A stretch of DNA of 64,000 nucleotides from Pseudomonas sp. TH31 (GTDB lineage Bacteria > Pseudomonadota > Gammaproteobacteria > Pseudomonadales > Pseudomonadaceae), in contig NZ_JAEKEZ010000030.1 in the NCBI RefSeq assembly GCF_016650815.1, forward strand, positions 69,501-133,500. Reading direction: 5' to 3'. This document shows, piece by piece, positions 18,929 through 28,612 of the stretch; positions within the stretch are counted from its first letter, which is position 1, and each line of letters starts with the position of its first letter. A program made the translations under genes and the position numbers. Under the pieces are notes generated by a model. It worked only from the letters and a program-made list of their open reading frames with translations. It was not told the origin of the DNA and did not search any database.

Positions 18929-20586
18929 TCAAGGCGAATGTGTGATGTCAGCCAAATCCTCCGACTCCAGCGCACCGGTGTCGGACGTTTCCAATACCGC
19001 GTAAGCGCTGCTGCAAAACAGCGAATTCAAACGTTTCATGTCGGCGATCAGCTCCAGGTGCAGCGAACTGGTTTCGATACTTTGCACGATCTTACGTTGC
19101 AATCGGCTGACATGAGCATGGGCCAGGCGGCGTTCCTGTGCGCGAAAACGACGTTTCTCACGCAGCAACTGGCGGGCGCTTTGCGGATCGCTGCTGAGAA
19201 ACACCGACAACCCCAGGCGCAGGTTGGAAATCAGTTGGCTGTGCAGCCCCGCCAACTCTTCCAGACCGACCTCGGAAAAGGATCGGCGCTGCGAGGTCTT
19301 CTGCTGCTGGACCTTGCGCAGCATGCGTTCGATCAGGTCGCTGGCGAGTTTCAGGTTGATCGCCAGCTCAATGATTTCCGCCCAGCGCCGGCTGTCCTGA
19401 TCGCTGAGGTCTTCCCGGGCATCTGCGCCAGATAGAGTTTGATCGCGCTGTAGAGCGCTTCGACATCATCGGTCAGGCGGCGCATTTCCTGAGTGACGGC
19501 GGTTTGCTTGCCGTGCAGCACGTCGAGCATGGCTTCAAGCATGTTGTCGATCAGGTCGCCGATGCGCAGGGTTTCCCGGGCAGCGTTGGCCAGTGCCAGG
19601 CTTGGGGTCACCAGTGCAGTCGGGTCCAGGTGCCGGGGCTTGGCCATGCCGTTGAGTTCCGGCCGCTCCGGCAACAGCCAGGCGCAGACCCTGGCCATCG
19701 GCCCGACGCTGGGCAACAGGATCAGGCAACGCGTGGTGTTGTAGAGCAGGTGGAAGCCGATGACCATTTCCTGAGGGCTGTAATCGAGGCTGTCGATCCA
19801 GTGCACCAGCGGGTCGAGCACCGGGATGATCAACAGCAGGCCGATCAGTTTGTACAACAGACTGCCCAGCGCGACTTGGCGACCGGCAGCGTTCTGCATG
19901 CTGGTGCTCATGAAAGCCAGCACACCGCTGCCGATGTTGGCGCCGATCACCAGGCCGATGGCCACCGGCAGGCTGATAACGCCGGCACCGGCCAGTGTCG
20001 CGGTCAGCAGCACGGCCGCCAGGCTGGAGTAGGAAATCATCGCGAACAGCGCGCCAATCAGGGCATCGAGCAGGATATCGCCGGTCAGGGACGCGAAAAT
20101 CACCTTCACCCCTTGCGCGTGGGTGATCGGTGCGGCGGCTTCGACGATCAGTTGCAGCGCGAGGATGATCAGCCCCAGGCCGATGGCTACCCGGCCCATC
20201 TGCCCGACCCGGGTCTGTTTGCGTGACAGGAAGAAAATCACCCCGAGGAAGATCAGCAGCGGCGACAGCCACGACAGGTCAAACGTCAGCACCCGCGCCA
20301 TCAGCGCCGTACCGACGTCGGCCCCGAGCATGGTCGCCAGGGCCGGGGTCAGCGCCATCAAGCCCTGACCGACGAAGGAGGTGACGAGCATGGCCGTGGC
20401 GTTACTGCTCTGGACCATGGCGGTCACGACAATGCCGGCGACAAACGCGAGCCCGCGCTTGGACATGTTCTGGCCAATCACATGGCGCAAGTTGGAACCG
20501 TAGACCCGCAGGATGCCGGTTCGGACGATGTGCGTGCCCCAGATCAGCAAGGTCACGGCAGATAGCAAATTGAGCAGGGTCAGCAT
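18929..20586 (-). pseudogene. Na/Pi cotransporter family protein with PhoU-like tail, frame broken once
   Basis: The N-terminal 320 residues are an inner-membrane NptA/YjbB-type transporter with the duplicated QSSNATAM and ISYSSLAAVL motifs that bind phosphate and sodium. The C-terminal part is a PhoU-like helical domain. I chose the ATG at 20586 (MLTLLNLLSAVTLL) because CAGGGGG precedes it; an upstream in-frame ATG lacks such a site. The frame breaks at 19413-19419, in CCCGGG. One extra C restores QMPREDLSDQDSRRWAEII and joins the two PhoU pieces into about 552 residues. The loss is in the same sequence context as two of the other broken genes, so an error is likely. Confidence 0.85.
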
Positions 20587-20758
20587 GCTGGGCCCCCTGT
20601 GGTGGTAGCGCCCCAAAGGGGCAAGTTGACGATACCGCGCGACGTTCTACGTTCTGTACTTAAGCTGTAGTTGGCTAACGGTCCGGGCGCCAGCATCGCA
20701 TAGCTAAAGTGTTGATTGAAATAAAACTGTCATGAAAACAGTTTGATGCAGATGTGAA

Positions 20759-20780
20759 AAAGGGGTCCGAAGACCCCTTT
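20759..20780 (-). terminator. Terminator of the TerC gene
   Basis: On the minus strand AAAGGGGTC-TTCG-GACCCCTTT is followed by a T run (complement of 20757-20760). A UUCG tetraloop plus a U tract is a classical intrinsic terminator. It lies in the 362-base gap 20587-20948, whose remainder holds a degenerate REP and the leader of the Na/Pi gene. Confidence 0.8.
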
Positions 20781-20793
20781 GCGATACGGCCCA

Positions 20794-20927
20794 CTGTAGC
20801 AGCTGCCGAAGGCTGCGTTCGGCGGCGAAGCCGTCGTCAACCTTACACCGCAGTTCTTCTGATACACCGCGTGCGCTGGTTTTACGACTGCTACGCAGCC
20901 GAACGCAGGCTACGCCAGCTGCTACAG
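20794..20927. repeat. Degenerate family A REP-like palindrome with wide loop
   Basis: TGTAGCAGCTGCCGAAGGC at 20795 pairs imperfectly with GCCAGCTGCTACA ending near 20927. Internal CAGCCGAACGCAGGC and GGCTGCGTTCGG arms also pair. The arms carry several changes from the standard family A core. Confidence 0.7.
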
Positions 20928-20948
20928 GGGTTAGCCTGTGCAGCCTGA

Positions 20949-21716
20949 TTACTGCCCCGGAACATCCTTGCGCAGTTTCACCGGGTCTTGCTGTTTCTTC
21001 TTTTTCGCAATCGCGGTGCGCAGCTTGATGTTGATCGCTTCTACCGCCAGCGAGAACGCCATGGCGAAGTAGACGTAGCCTTTTGGCACGTGTACGCCAA
21101 AGGCCTCGGCAATCAGCACGGTGCCGACCACCAGCAGGAACGCCAGCGCCAGCATCTTCAGCGACGGGTGCTTGTCGATGAATTCACTGATCTTGCCAGC
21201 CGCCAGCATCATCACCAGCACCGCCACGATGATCGCCGCAACCATGACCGGCACGTGGGAGACCATGCCGACCGCGGTGATCACCGAGTCCAGCGAGAAC
21301 ACGATGTCGATGATCGCGATCTGGATGATGGTGTAAAGGAAGTTGCCACCCTTGCCCGAAGGCTCGTCGCCGGTTTCATCCTCACCTTCCAGCGCGTGGT
21401 ACATCTCTTGCGAGCTCTTCCACAGCAGGAACAGACCACCGAAGAACAGGATCAGGTCTCGCCCGGAAATACCCTGGCCGAACACTTCGAACAGGTCCGC
21501 AGTGAGGCGCATGACCCACGTGATCGACAGCAGCAACAGGATCCGCGTGATCATGGCCAGGGCCAGACCGAAGATCCGGGTGCGCGCCTGCATGTGCTTG
21601 GGCATGCGGCTGACCAGGATCGAGATCATGATGATGTTGTCGATGCCCAGGACGATCTCCAGGGCAGTCAGGGTGAAGAAGGCAACCCAGATTTCAGGGT
21701 TGGTCAGCCATTCCAT
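20949..21716 (-). CDS. TerC-family integral membrane protein (YgdQ-like)
   Basis: This 255-residue protein has seven predicted transmembrane helices and the TerC signatures ALEIVLGIDNIIMISIL and IDIVFSLDSVITAVG, each with paired acidic residues inside a helix. The C-terminus is basic (AIAKKKKQQDPVKLRK). TerC proteins are linked to metal homeostasis, particularly manganese export, and to tellurite resistance. The short YgdQ subgroup lacks CBS or CorC domains and its substrate is not established. It is transcribed alone, with a UUCG-loop terminator downstream. Confidence 0.88.
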   Translation of the reverse strand: MEWLTNPEIWVAFFTLTALEIVLGIDNIIMISILVSRMPKHMQARTRIFGLALAMITRILLLLSITWVMRLTADLFEVFGQGISGRDLILFFGGLFLLWKSSQEMYHALEGEDETGDEPSGKGGNFLYTIIQIAIIDIVFSLDSVITAVGMVSHVPVMVAAIIVAVLVMMLAAGKISEFIDKHPSLKMLALAFLLVVGTVLIAEAFGVHVPKGYVYFAMAFSLAVEAINIKLRTAIAKKKKQQDPVKLRKDVPGQ

Positions 21717-21786
21717 GTGTATTCCTTTGAGCGAGTGTTAAACCACGACGCCAGCAGTGAGCTGGCGGCATGGTGAGTTGATGCCG

Positions 21787-23094
21787 TTACAAAGTGCTGA
21801 ACAGCGGGAAAGTCCCCAACAGCAAGGCGGCGACCAGTATGCACAGGCAGACCAGTACTGCCCACTTCAGGGTAAAGCGTTGATGGTCACCGAACTCGAT
21901 CCCGGCCAGTGCTACCAGCAAATAGGTAGACGGTACCAGTGGGCTGAGCAAGTGGACGGGCTGACCAACGATCGAGGCACGTGCCATTTCCACCGCGGTG
22001 ATGCCGTAATGACTGGCGGCTTCGGCCAACACCGGCAACACGCCGTAATAAAATGCGTCGTTCGACATGAAGAACGTGAACGGCATGCTCACCAGCGCCG
22101 TGATCACCGCCAGGTACGGGCCGAGGAAATCCGGGATCACCGCCAACAGACTTTTCGACATGGCATCGACCATGCCGGTTCCGGTCAAAATACCAGTGAA
22201 GATACCCGCGGCAAAAATCAGACCGACCACCGCCAGCACGCTGCCGGCGTGAGCCGCAACGCGGTCCTTCTGTTGTTGCAGGCACGGGTAGTTGACGATC
22301 ATCGCGATACTGAACGCCACCATGAACAGCACCGGCAGCGGCAACAGGCCAGCGATCAGGGTGCACATCAGGGCAACGGTCAGTGCGCCGTTGAACCAGA
22401 TCAGCTTCGGACGACGGGCGTCCGGGTACTGGGAAACGCTGATTTCGCTGTGGTCCACTTCATCGCCGGCCAGGTGCAGCTCACCCAGGCGAGCACGCTC
22501 GCGTTTACCGTAGAAGTAAGCAATCGCCAGGATCGCCACCACACCGGCCAGCATCGCCGGAATCATTGGCACGAAGATGTCGGACGGGTCCACATGCAGC
22601 GCACTCGCGGCACGGGCGGTCGGGCCGCCCCAAGGAGTCATGTTCATCACGCCGCCGGCGAGGATGATCAGGCCAGCCATGATGCGCGGGCTCATGCCGA
22701 TGCGGCTGTAGAGCGGCAGCATGGCGGCCACGCAAATCATATAAGTGGTCGCGCCGTCACCATCGAGGGAAACAACGAGCGCCAGAACGGCGGTGCCGAC
22801 CGAAACTTTCAACGGGTCGCCCTTGACCAGTTTGAGGATCTTGCGCACGGCCGGGTCAAACAGGCCGGAGTCGATCATCAGGGCGAAGTACAGAATGGCG
22901 AACATCAGCATTACGCCGGTCGGCGCAAGCTTGGTGATGCCTTCGAGCATCATCGGGCCGATTTTCGGTGCAAAACCACCGAACAGGGCGAAGATGATCG
23001 GAATAATGATCAGGGCGATCAGCGCGGACAGGCGCTTGGTCATGATCAGGAACATGAACGTGATGACCATGGCAAAGCCAAGGAAAGTCAGCAT
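21787..23094 (-). CDS. CitMHS family metal-citrate:proton symporter
   Basis: This 435-residue transporter has about twelve transmembrane helices. Typical CitMHS stretches are present: SLDGDGATTYMICVAAMLPLY, GGVMNMTPWGGPTARAASAL and FTFFMSNDAFYYGVLPV. The family imports citrate complexed with divalent metal in exchange with protons. No citrate-sensing two-component pair or porin is adjacent, unlike in many citrate loci. The leader of about 130 bases upstream contains a possible short peptide (23144-23224). Confidence 0.92.
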   Translation of the reverse strand: MLTFLGFAMVITFMFLIMTKRLSALIALIIIPIIFALFGGFAPKIGPMMLEGITKLAPTGVMLMFAILYFALMIDSGLFDPAVRKILKLVKGDPLKVSVGTAVLALVVSLDGDGATTYMICVAAMLPLYSRIGMSPRIMAGLIILAGGVMNMTPWGGPTARAASALHVDPSDIFVPMIPAMLAGVVAILAIAYFYGKRERARLGELHLAGDEVDHSEISVSQYPDARRPKLIWFNGALTVALMCTLIAGLLPLPVLFMVAFSIAMIVNYPCLQQQKDRVAAHAGSVLAVVGLIFAAGIFTGILTGTGMVDAMSKSLLAVIPDFLGPYLAVITALVSMPFTFFMSNDAFYYGVLPVLAEAASHYGITAVEMARASIVGQPVHLLSPLVPSTYLLVALAGIEFGDHQRFTLKWAVLVCLCILVAALLLGTFPLFSTL

Positions 23095-23143
23095 GGGAAT
23101 ACTCCAGGCGTAGCGCGGCTAGGGAATGGGCGAACCGGATGGG

Positions 23144-23224
23144 TCAGCGCAGAACGGGAAGCACGAGGCGTACGGGCGGAGTTGCAGCGAAGGGGCGGGT
23201 AGTAAAGGACATCAGAATCACCAT
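23144..23224 (-). other. Possible 26-residue leader peptide upstream of CitMHS gene
   Basis: An ATG at 23224 opens a short frame (MVILMSFTTRPFAATPP, then VRLVLPVLR and a stop) 49 bases before the CitMHS start. It is Pro- and Arg-containing but has no convincing ribosome site. The 319-base gap 23095-23413 holds nothing else that I recognise apart from promoters for the two divergent genes. Confidence 0.2.
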
Positions 23225-23413
23225 TGTTGTTGTTAATTGGGCCACGCGAGCGATAAAACACACGCGCGGCCAACCGGTCTCTTGCCGGTAGTGGGGGCCG
23301 ATCCTAATGGGGAAAGCTTTCAGCCAGCTTTCGCGGCCGAAAGCATTGTCCGGATGGGTAACCGGTCGTCGGATAGGCTTAACCTCAGTAAACACTGCAC
23401 AGTAGGTAAAAAC

Positions 23414-23815
23414 ATGGACGACATTCATACCGGCGGCTGCCATTGCGGCCATCTGCGCTATCAATTTCGCGGACCATTGCACGACATCGCCCACTGCCAC
23501 TGTTCGATTTGTCGACGAGTCAGCGGCGGTATTGTGACCACCTGGATCACTGCGCCCGCCTCAGCCTTTGAATGGCTGGCCGGGACACCGGCGCGGTACG
23601 ACTCTTCCGAAAGCTGCGCGCGGTATTTCTGCCCGACCTGTGGGGCGCAGGTGGCGCTGGTGACGTTGCTCAGCCCCGAGAGCATCGACCTGACCATCGC
23701 TACCCTCGATCATCCAGAGCTGGCTCCAGCCGACCGGCACATCTGGACCGACAGCCGCTTGCCCTGGCTGCACCTGGACGAGCATTTGCCCGTCGAAGCA
23801 GAAGAAACGATCTGA
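23414..23815 (+). CDS. GFA-family (glutathione-dependent formaldehyde-activating-like) zinc protein
   Basis: This 133-residue protein has the full set of zinc cysteines: GGCHCG near the start, then HCHCSICRR and, further on, FCPTCGAQ. The ATG at 23414 gives the conventional start MDDIHTGGCHCGHLRYQF; longer upstream starts have no family match. The family is named after a glutathione/formaldehyde adduct enzyme, but most members have no tested activity and such an assignment would be speculative. Its stop abuts the stop of the convergent DOPA-dioxygenase-like gene (23815/23816), with no visible terminator between. Confidence 0.85.
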   Translation: MDDIHTGGCHCGHLRYQFRGPLHDIAHCHCSICRRVSGGIVTTWITAPASAFEWLAGTPARYDSSESCARYFCPTCGAQVALVTLLSPESIDLTIATLDHPELAPADRHIWTDSRLPWLHLDEHLPVEAEETI

Positions 23816-24142
23816 TCAGAAAATAGACAGGTCCAATGGACGGATGGCACCCATCCAGACTGCGTGCTCCGTATGATCGAGCAAGTCATCGCCGGTGTCC
23901 GGGTGCAAGAACACCACCAAGCCGTTGCGATTGAGCGCCAACCACGGCAGCACATCGCCGATAAGCTGCGGGCCGAACGCCAGTTGGCAGCTCCAGTCCG
24001 GGTGCGGACCCACCGGGCGCTCGTGCACGCGGCCCATCTTCAACGGGAACAACTGCGCCGCCTGCTCACACAAGGCTCGTGCCTGATCGATAGTGCTGGC
24101 GTCGAAATAAACGTGGGCGTGGTAGCCCGTGATGGTTTGCAT
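23816..24142 (-). CDS. DOPA 4,5-dioxygenase family protein
   Basis: This 108-residue protein belongs to the small DOPA_dioxygen family. The conserved histidine motif YHAHVYFD is at the N-terminus (residues 7-14), followed by VHERPVGPHPDWSCQLAF, LNRNGLVVFLHPDTGDDLLDH and an aliphatic end. These residues form the metal- and substrate-binding cleft of extradiol-type enzymes that act on catechols. Bacterial members are single-domain dimers with no known physiological substrate. It overlaps nothing and is divergent from the NAD(P)-binding protein gene at 24227. Confidence 0.85.
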   Translation of the reverse strand: MQTITGYHAHVYFDASTIDQARALCEQAAQLFPLKMGRVHERPVGPHPDWSCQLAFGPQLIGDVLPWLALNRNGLVVFLHPDTGDDLLDHTEHAVWMGAIRPLDLSIF

Positions 24143-24226
24143 CTGAACCTCTCCAAAAACCCGGTCGAACCCTCACTGTTTCCTACAGGTCACACGTCAT
24201 ATACGTGGGAAACAAGGAACTCAGCC

Positions 24227-24892
24227 ATGAAAAATGCCGAAACCCCGGTGGTGAAAGTGGTGCTCTATGGTGCCATGAGTAGCCTGGGCAGTGCGCTGAT
24301 GGCTGAAATGCTGCGGCGCCAGCATGAAGTGATCGCGATTCTCGATGACCTGACGGCGCTGGCGCCTCGACCCGGACTGCGCACCAAGAATGGCGACCTG
24401 TTCGACGCCGAACGCGTGAAACAAAGCGTGGCCGGTTGTTCGGTGGTGATCTGTCTACTAGACGCACCAGGGCTGCCGATCAGCAGCGAACACGTGGAGA
24501 AAACCATCGTACCGGGACCGGTCGAGCAGGTGCTGGCAGTGGATGCATTGATCGACGGTATGCAAGCCGCCAGCATTGGCCGGTTGTTTGTGGTGGGGCA
24601 TTTTGAGGAATTGGACGAGCCGGAGGTGGACGATGACCTTCAGCGCCATGCCGCCGAAGAAATCCTCGAAGCCCTGCAAGGCAGCGGTCTGCACTGGACG
24701 TTGGTGGATGTGCCGCACGGGGTGGCCGGGCTGACCATCGAGCATTTCAGCCAGGTCAGCAGCAGCCTTGAGCCGGGTCTGGCCGAGCCATTGCGACGGC
24801 TAAATCGTGTGGCGGTCGGGATCGCTGATGAGCTGCGGTTGAACCTGCATGTCGGTGAGCATGTGAGTTTTGTGGCGGCTTCGGGGCCGTAA
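24227..24892 (+). CDS. NAD(P)-binding oxidoreductase-like protein
   Basis: This 221-residue protein of the NAD(P)H-binding, atypical short-chain dehydrogenase class (YwnB/NmrA-like) opens VVKVVLYGAMSSLGSALMAEML. The usual GxxGxxG is altered to GAMSSLG, so cofactor binding may be weakened. Further family features are ALAPRPGLRTKNGDLFDAERV, SVVICLLDAPG and LHWTLVDVPHG. No catalytic YxxxK is seen. The ATG follows GGAAC. A family A REP element begins right at its stop codon. Confidence 0.75.
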   Translation: MKNAETPVVKVVLYGAMSSLGSALMAEMLRRQHEVIAILDDLTALAPRPGLRTKNGDLFDAERVKQSVAGCSVVICLLDAPGLPISSEHVEKTIVPGPVEQVLAVDALIDGMQAASIGRLFVVGHFEELDEPEVDDDLQRHAAEEILEALQGSGLHWTLVDVPHGVAGLTIEHFSQVSSSLEPGLAEPLRRLNRVAVGIADELRLNLHVGEHVSFVAASGP

Positions 24893-24933
24893 AAGATCGC
24901 AGCCTTCGGCAGCTCCTACAGGTGCGATCTTTT
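24891..24933. repeat. Single family A REP arm with short hairpin
   Basis: One arm (core GCAGCCTTCGGCAGCTCC) starts inside the stop codon of the preceding gene. Only GCGATCTTTT of the opposite arm remains. It lies between convergent genes and could serve as a bidirectional terminator. Confidence 0.85.
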
Positions 24934-24939
24934 CGCCCG

Positions 24940-25890
24940 TCACACCGCAATCGACGGTAACGGCAAACCAGTCAACGACTGCGCACTGCTGGCCTGCTCT
25001 GCCATCAACCAGTCCACAAACTGTTTGATCAACACGCCACGACGTTTGCGCTGAGGCAAGACAACGTAATAACCCAGCCGTGAAATCACCGTGTCGGCAA
25101 TCGGCCGACACAACAAACCCTGAGCCAACAAGTTATCCACAAGGTGCCGCCAACCAATGGCCACGCCCTGGCCACCAATCGCCGCCTGAATCAACAACGT
25201 GTAATTGTCGAAACGCAGTTGCCCCGGCACCGGCGCCGAGGTGATCCCCAGCTCCCGGAATACTCCGCTCCAGTCGAACCAGTTGCTGCTGTTTTCACCA
25301 CGTAAATGCAGCAGGGGAAACTCCAGCAATGACTGGACCGGCAAGGGCAGGACGCGATCCTTCAACAATAGCGGACTGCACACCGGAAACACTTCTTCGC
25401 TGAACAGCCAATGGCTTTCGCCTTGCTTGAAGCGCCCGTCGCCGAACAGCACCGCCACGTCGATATCGGTACGCAACATGTTGTGATTGCGTTCGCTGGT
25501 GACCAGGCTGACATCGACCTGGGGATTGGCTTCGTGAAACCGGTGCAGGCGTGGCATCAACCAATACGCGGCGAAGGCGAAGTCGGTGGCGACTTGCAGC
25601 ACTTCGTGGGACTGCTGTGTGCTGATCGCAGTCAATCCGGCGTCGATATTCTGTAAACCGAGCTGAACTTGCTCGAAAAGAATCGCCCCCGCCTCAGTCA
25701 GCTCGATACCTCGATAGATGCGATCAAACAGCCGTGTCCCGAGCTGTTCTTCCAGCCGTTTGATCTGCTGGCTGATCGCCGGTTGCGTGGTACCAAGCTC
25801 CACCGCTGCGGCGGTAAAGCTGCGTTGACGCGCCGCCGCCTCGAAGGCACGCAGCAAGTCGAGAGACAAATCACCAAGGGCGTCATACAT
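24940..25890 (-). CDS. LysR-type regulator of choline sulfate use
   Basis: This 316-residue LysR regulator has an N-terminal winged helix (RSFTAAAVELGTTQPAISQQIKRLEEQLG, residues about 20-50) and a periplasmic-binding-like effector domain (about 95-300). It is divergent from the choline sulfatase gene, with about 115 bases between the starts, the standard arrangement for a LysR regulator of its neighbour. The choline-sulfate regulators of other pseudomonads have this opening (LSLDLLRAFEAAARQRSFTA). Choline or choline sulfate as inducer is inferred. Confidence 0.87.
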   Translation of the reverse strand: MYDALGDLSLDLLRAFEAAARQRSFTAAAVELGTTQPAISQQIKRLEEQLGTRLFDRIYRGIELTEAGAILFEQVQLGLQNIDAGLTAISTQQSHEVLQVATDFAFAAYWLMPRLHRFHEANPQVDVSLVTSERNHNMLRTDIDVAVLFGDGRFKQGESHWLFSEEVFPVCSPLLLKDRVLPLPVQSLLEFPLLHLRGENSSNWFDWSGVFRELGITSAPVPGQLRFDNYTLLIQAAIGGQGVAIGWRHLVDNLLAQGLLCRPIADTVISRLGYYVVLPQRKRRGVLIKQFVDWLMAEQASSAQSLTGLPLPSIAV

Positions 25891-26004
25891 AAGCAGTGCT
25901 TATCCTAGTCATTGCCGTACATGGGCTTTACCGCAAAAGGCATGGGCTACATGCTCGATCGCAGCACTCTCGCATAAATATTCACTATGGAATGCCGCGA
26001 TCAC

Positions 26005-27519
26005 ATGAAGCGCAAGAATATTCTTTTCATCATGGCCGATCAGATGGCCGCGCCAATGTTGCCGTTCTACGGCCCTTCGCCGATCAAACTCCCGAATCTC
26101 AGCCGCCTGGCCGCCGAAGGCGTGGTGTTCGACGCCGCGTATTGCAACAGCCCACTCTGCGCGCCGTCGCGTTTTACCCTGGTCAGCGGTCAGTTGCCGA
26201 GCAAGATCGGCGCCTACGACAACGCGGCCGATTTCCCAGCCGACGTGCCGACCTATGCCCACTACCTGCGTCGCCTCGGCTACCGCACCGCGCTGTCGGG
26301 CAAGATGCACTTCTGCGGCCCGGACCAACTCCACGGCTATGAAGAACGCCTGACCAGTGACATCTACCCGGCCGACTACGGCTGGTCAGTGAACTGGGAC
26401 GAACCGGATGTACGTCCGAGCTGGTATCACAACATGTCGTCGGTGCTACAGGCAGGGCCCTGTGTGCGGACCAATCAGCTGGATTTCGACGAAGAAGTGG
26501 TATTCAAGGCCCAGCAATATCTGTTCGATCACATTCGCGAGGATGGCGATCAGCCGTTCTGCCTGACCGTCTCGATGACTCACCCACATGACCCGTACAC
26601 GATTCCCAAGGCTTTTTGGGATATGTATGACGATGCCGACATTCCGTTGCCCGAGACACCGGCACAGACTGCACTCGATCCACACTCCCAACGTTTGCTC
26701 AAGGTTTACGACCTGTGGGACAAGCCGCTGCCTGTGGATAAGATTCGCGATGCGCGCCGGGCGTACTTCGGTGCATGCAGCTATATCGACAGCAACGTCG
26801 GCAAACTCCTGCAAACACTCGAGGAAACCGGGCTGATCGACGACACCATCATCGTTTTCTCCGGCGACCACGGCGACATGCTCGGCGAGCGTGGGCTCTG
26901 GTACAAAATGCACTGGTTTGAAATGGCCGCCCGCGTCCCCCTGCTGATCAGTGCGCCGGGGCAATTCGGGGCGGGCCGGGTCAGCGCAGCCGTCTCCACC
27001 GCGGATCTGCTGCCGACCTTTGTCGAACTGGCTGGCGGTTCCCTGGAACCAGGATTGCCGCTGGACGGTCGCTCGCTGGTGTCGCACCTGCAAGGGCAGG
27101 GCGGTCACGACGAAGTGTTCGGCGAATACATGGCCGAAGGCACCATCAGCCCGTTGATGATGATTCGGCGCGGCGCCTACAAATTCATCTACAGCGAAGA
27201 TGACCCTTGCCTACTCTTCGACGTACATAACGACCCGCGAGAACAGGAAGAACTCAGCCAGTCCCCGCAACATCGGCCGCTGTTCGACGATTTTCTCGCC
27301 CAAGCGCGGGCCAAATGGGACATTCCCGCGATTCACCAACAGGTGCTCGCCAGTCAGCGGCGCCGGCGTTTCGTCGCCGACGCCCTGACTATCGGCAAGC
27401 TGAAGAGCTGGGATCACCAGCCGCTGGTGGACGCCAGTCAGCAGTACATGCGCAACCACATCGACCTCGATGATCTGGAGCGCAAAGCACGTTATCCACA
27501 ACCCTGCCAAAACCAATAA
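26005..27519 (+). CDS. betC: Choline sulfatase
   Basis: This 504-residue sulfatase hydrolyses choline-O-sulfate to choline and sulfate, supplying both sulfur and the osmoprotectant precursor. The formylglycine motif C-x-P-S-R is present as CAPSR (Cys52). Metal-binding residues are in IMADQ and SGDHGDMLGERG. The C-terminal extension is that of choline sulfatases (LKSWDHQP and after). I prefer the ATG at 26005 (MKRKNILFIMADQ), as in other BetC proteins, over an in-frame ATG six codons earlier. It is followed after 16 bases by choX. Confidence 0.95.
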   Translation: MKRKNILFIMADQMAAPMLPFYGPSPIKLPNLSRLAAEGVVFDAAYCNSPLCAPSRFTLVSGQLPSKIGAYDNAADFPADVPTYAHYLRRLGYRTALSGKMHFCGPDQLHGYEERLTSDIYPADYGWSVNWDEPDVRPSWYHNMSSVLQAGPCVRTNQLDFDEEVVFKAQQYLFDHIREDGDQPFCLTVSMTHPHDPYTIPKAFWDMYDDADIPLPETPAQTALDPHSQRLLKVYDLWDKPLPVDKIRDARRAYFGACSYIDSNVGKLLQTLEETGLIDDTIIVFSGDHGDMLGERGLWYKMHWFEMAARVPLLISAPGQFGAGRVSAAVSTADLLPTFVELAGGSLEPGLPLDGRSLVSHLQGQGGHDEVFGEYMAEGTISPLMMIRRGAYKFIYSEDDPCLLFDVHNDPREQEELSQSPQHRPLFDDFLAQARAKWDIPAIHQQVLASQRRRRFVADALTIGKLKSWDHQPLVDASQQYMRNHIDLDDLERKARYPQPCQNQ

Positions 27520-27535
27520 TGTGAAGGGGAAGTCC

Positions 27536-28456
27536 ATGCAAAGGTTATCCACAGTACTGACGGTCGGGCTTCTGGCTCTGGGCAGTGCATCGGTTTACGC
27601 CGATCAAAGCTGCGAAACGGTGAAAATGGCCGACCCTGGCTGGAGCGACATCGCCGCGACCAACGCCATCACCGGGTTTCTGCTGGACGGCATGGGCTAC
27701 AAGGCCAAGGTCGACACCCTGGCGGTGCCGATCACCTTTGGCGGGCTGAAGGATGGTCAGGTCGACGTGTTTTTGGGTAATTGGATGCCGGCGCAGCAGG
27801 GCTTCTATGACAAATTCGTCGCCACCGGCGACGTGACTCAATTGGCGAAGAATCTCGACGGCACCGAGTTCACACTGGCCGTGCCGGATTATGTGTGGGA
27901 CGCGGGTGTGCATAACTTTGCCGACTTGAACAAATATGCAGATAAGTTCGACAAGAAAATCTACGGCATCGGCTCCGGCGCCCCGGCGAACATTTCGCTG
28001 CAGGACATCATCAAGAAAAACGACTTCGAACTGGGCCAATGGAAACTGATTGAGTCCAGCGAGCAGGCGATGCTGGCCGAAGTCTCCCGCGCGGTGAAGA
28101 AACAGAAATTCGTGACCTTCCTCGGCTGGACCCCGCACCCGATGAACGTGCAGCTGAAAATGCATTACCTGAAGGGCGGCGAGAAGTACTTCGGCGACAC
28201 CGGCGCGGTTTATACACTGACCCGCAAAGGTTATGCACAGGCCTGCCCGAACGTTGGCAAGTTGCTGACCAACCTGAGTTTCACCCAGGAAATGGAAAAC
28301 AGCATCATGGCCGAGGTGGTGAACAAGAAGGTTAGCAATGCTGATGCGGTGAAGGCGTGGATCAAGGCCAACCCGGCGGTGCTGGATAAATGGCTGGACG
28401 GGGTGAAGACCGTGGATGGGCAGGATGCATTGCCGGCAGTCAAAGCCAGGCTCTAA
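27536..28456 (+). CDS. choX: Choline ABC transporter substrate-binding protein
   Basis: This 306-residue periplasmic protein has a signal peptide cleaved after VYA (about residue 22). It is of the ChoX/OpuAC quaternary-amine class. Aromatic residues for a cation box appear in DPGWSD, LGNWMPAQQGF, PDYVWDAG and FLGWTPHPMN. Only the binding protein is here, without permease or ATPase genes, so it must use a transporter encoded elsewhere or act as an extra binding protein, as in other pseudomonads. Co-transcription with betC (16-base gap with GAAGGGGAAG) suggests capture of released or external choline. Confidence 0.92.
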   Translation: MQRLSTVLTVGLLALGSASVYADQSCETVKMADPGWSDIAATNAITGFLLDGMGYKAKVDTLAVPITFGGLKDGQVDVFLGNWMPAQQGFYDKFVATGDVTQLAKNLDGTEFTLAVPDYVWDAGVHNFADLNKYADKFDKKIYGIGSGAPANISLQDIIKKNDFELGQWKLIESSEQAMLAEVSRAVKKQKFVTFLGWTPHPMNVQLKMHYLKGGEKYFGDTGAVYTLTRKGYAQACPNVGKLLTNLSFTQEMENSIMAEVVNKKVSNADAVKAWIKANPAVLDKWLDGVKTVDGQDALPAVKARL

Positions 28457-28463
28457 CCCGAAC

Positions 28464-28555
28464 CTGTAGGAGCGAGGCTTGCCCGCGAAGGTCTCGGCGC
28501 GGTTTTTCTGAAGAACCGCGTTAGCGTTCTTCGCGGGCAAGCCTCGCTCCTACAG
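28464..28555. repeat. REP-type inverted pair, family B
   Basis: Perfect 27-base arms at 28464-28490 and 28529-28555 (core GCGAGGCTTGCCCGCGAAG) enclose GGTTTTTCTGAAGAACC, itself a small hairpin. It follows choX. Confidence 0.9.
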
Positions 28556-28612
28556 AAGGAACGCTCGTCGCTGTCCTGTTACCCTTGCGCAAACTCCCAC
28601 CCGAGAGGACCC

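Noticed and set aside
23237-23413. N-terminal extension of the GFA-family protein
   Set aside because: The upstream in-frame residues do not fit the family, which begins directly before GGCHCG. The ATG at 23414 is the better start.
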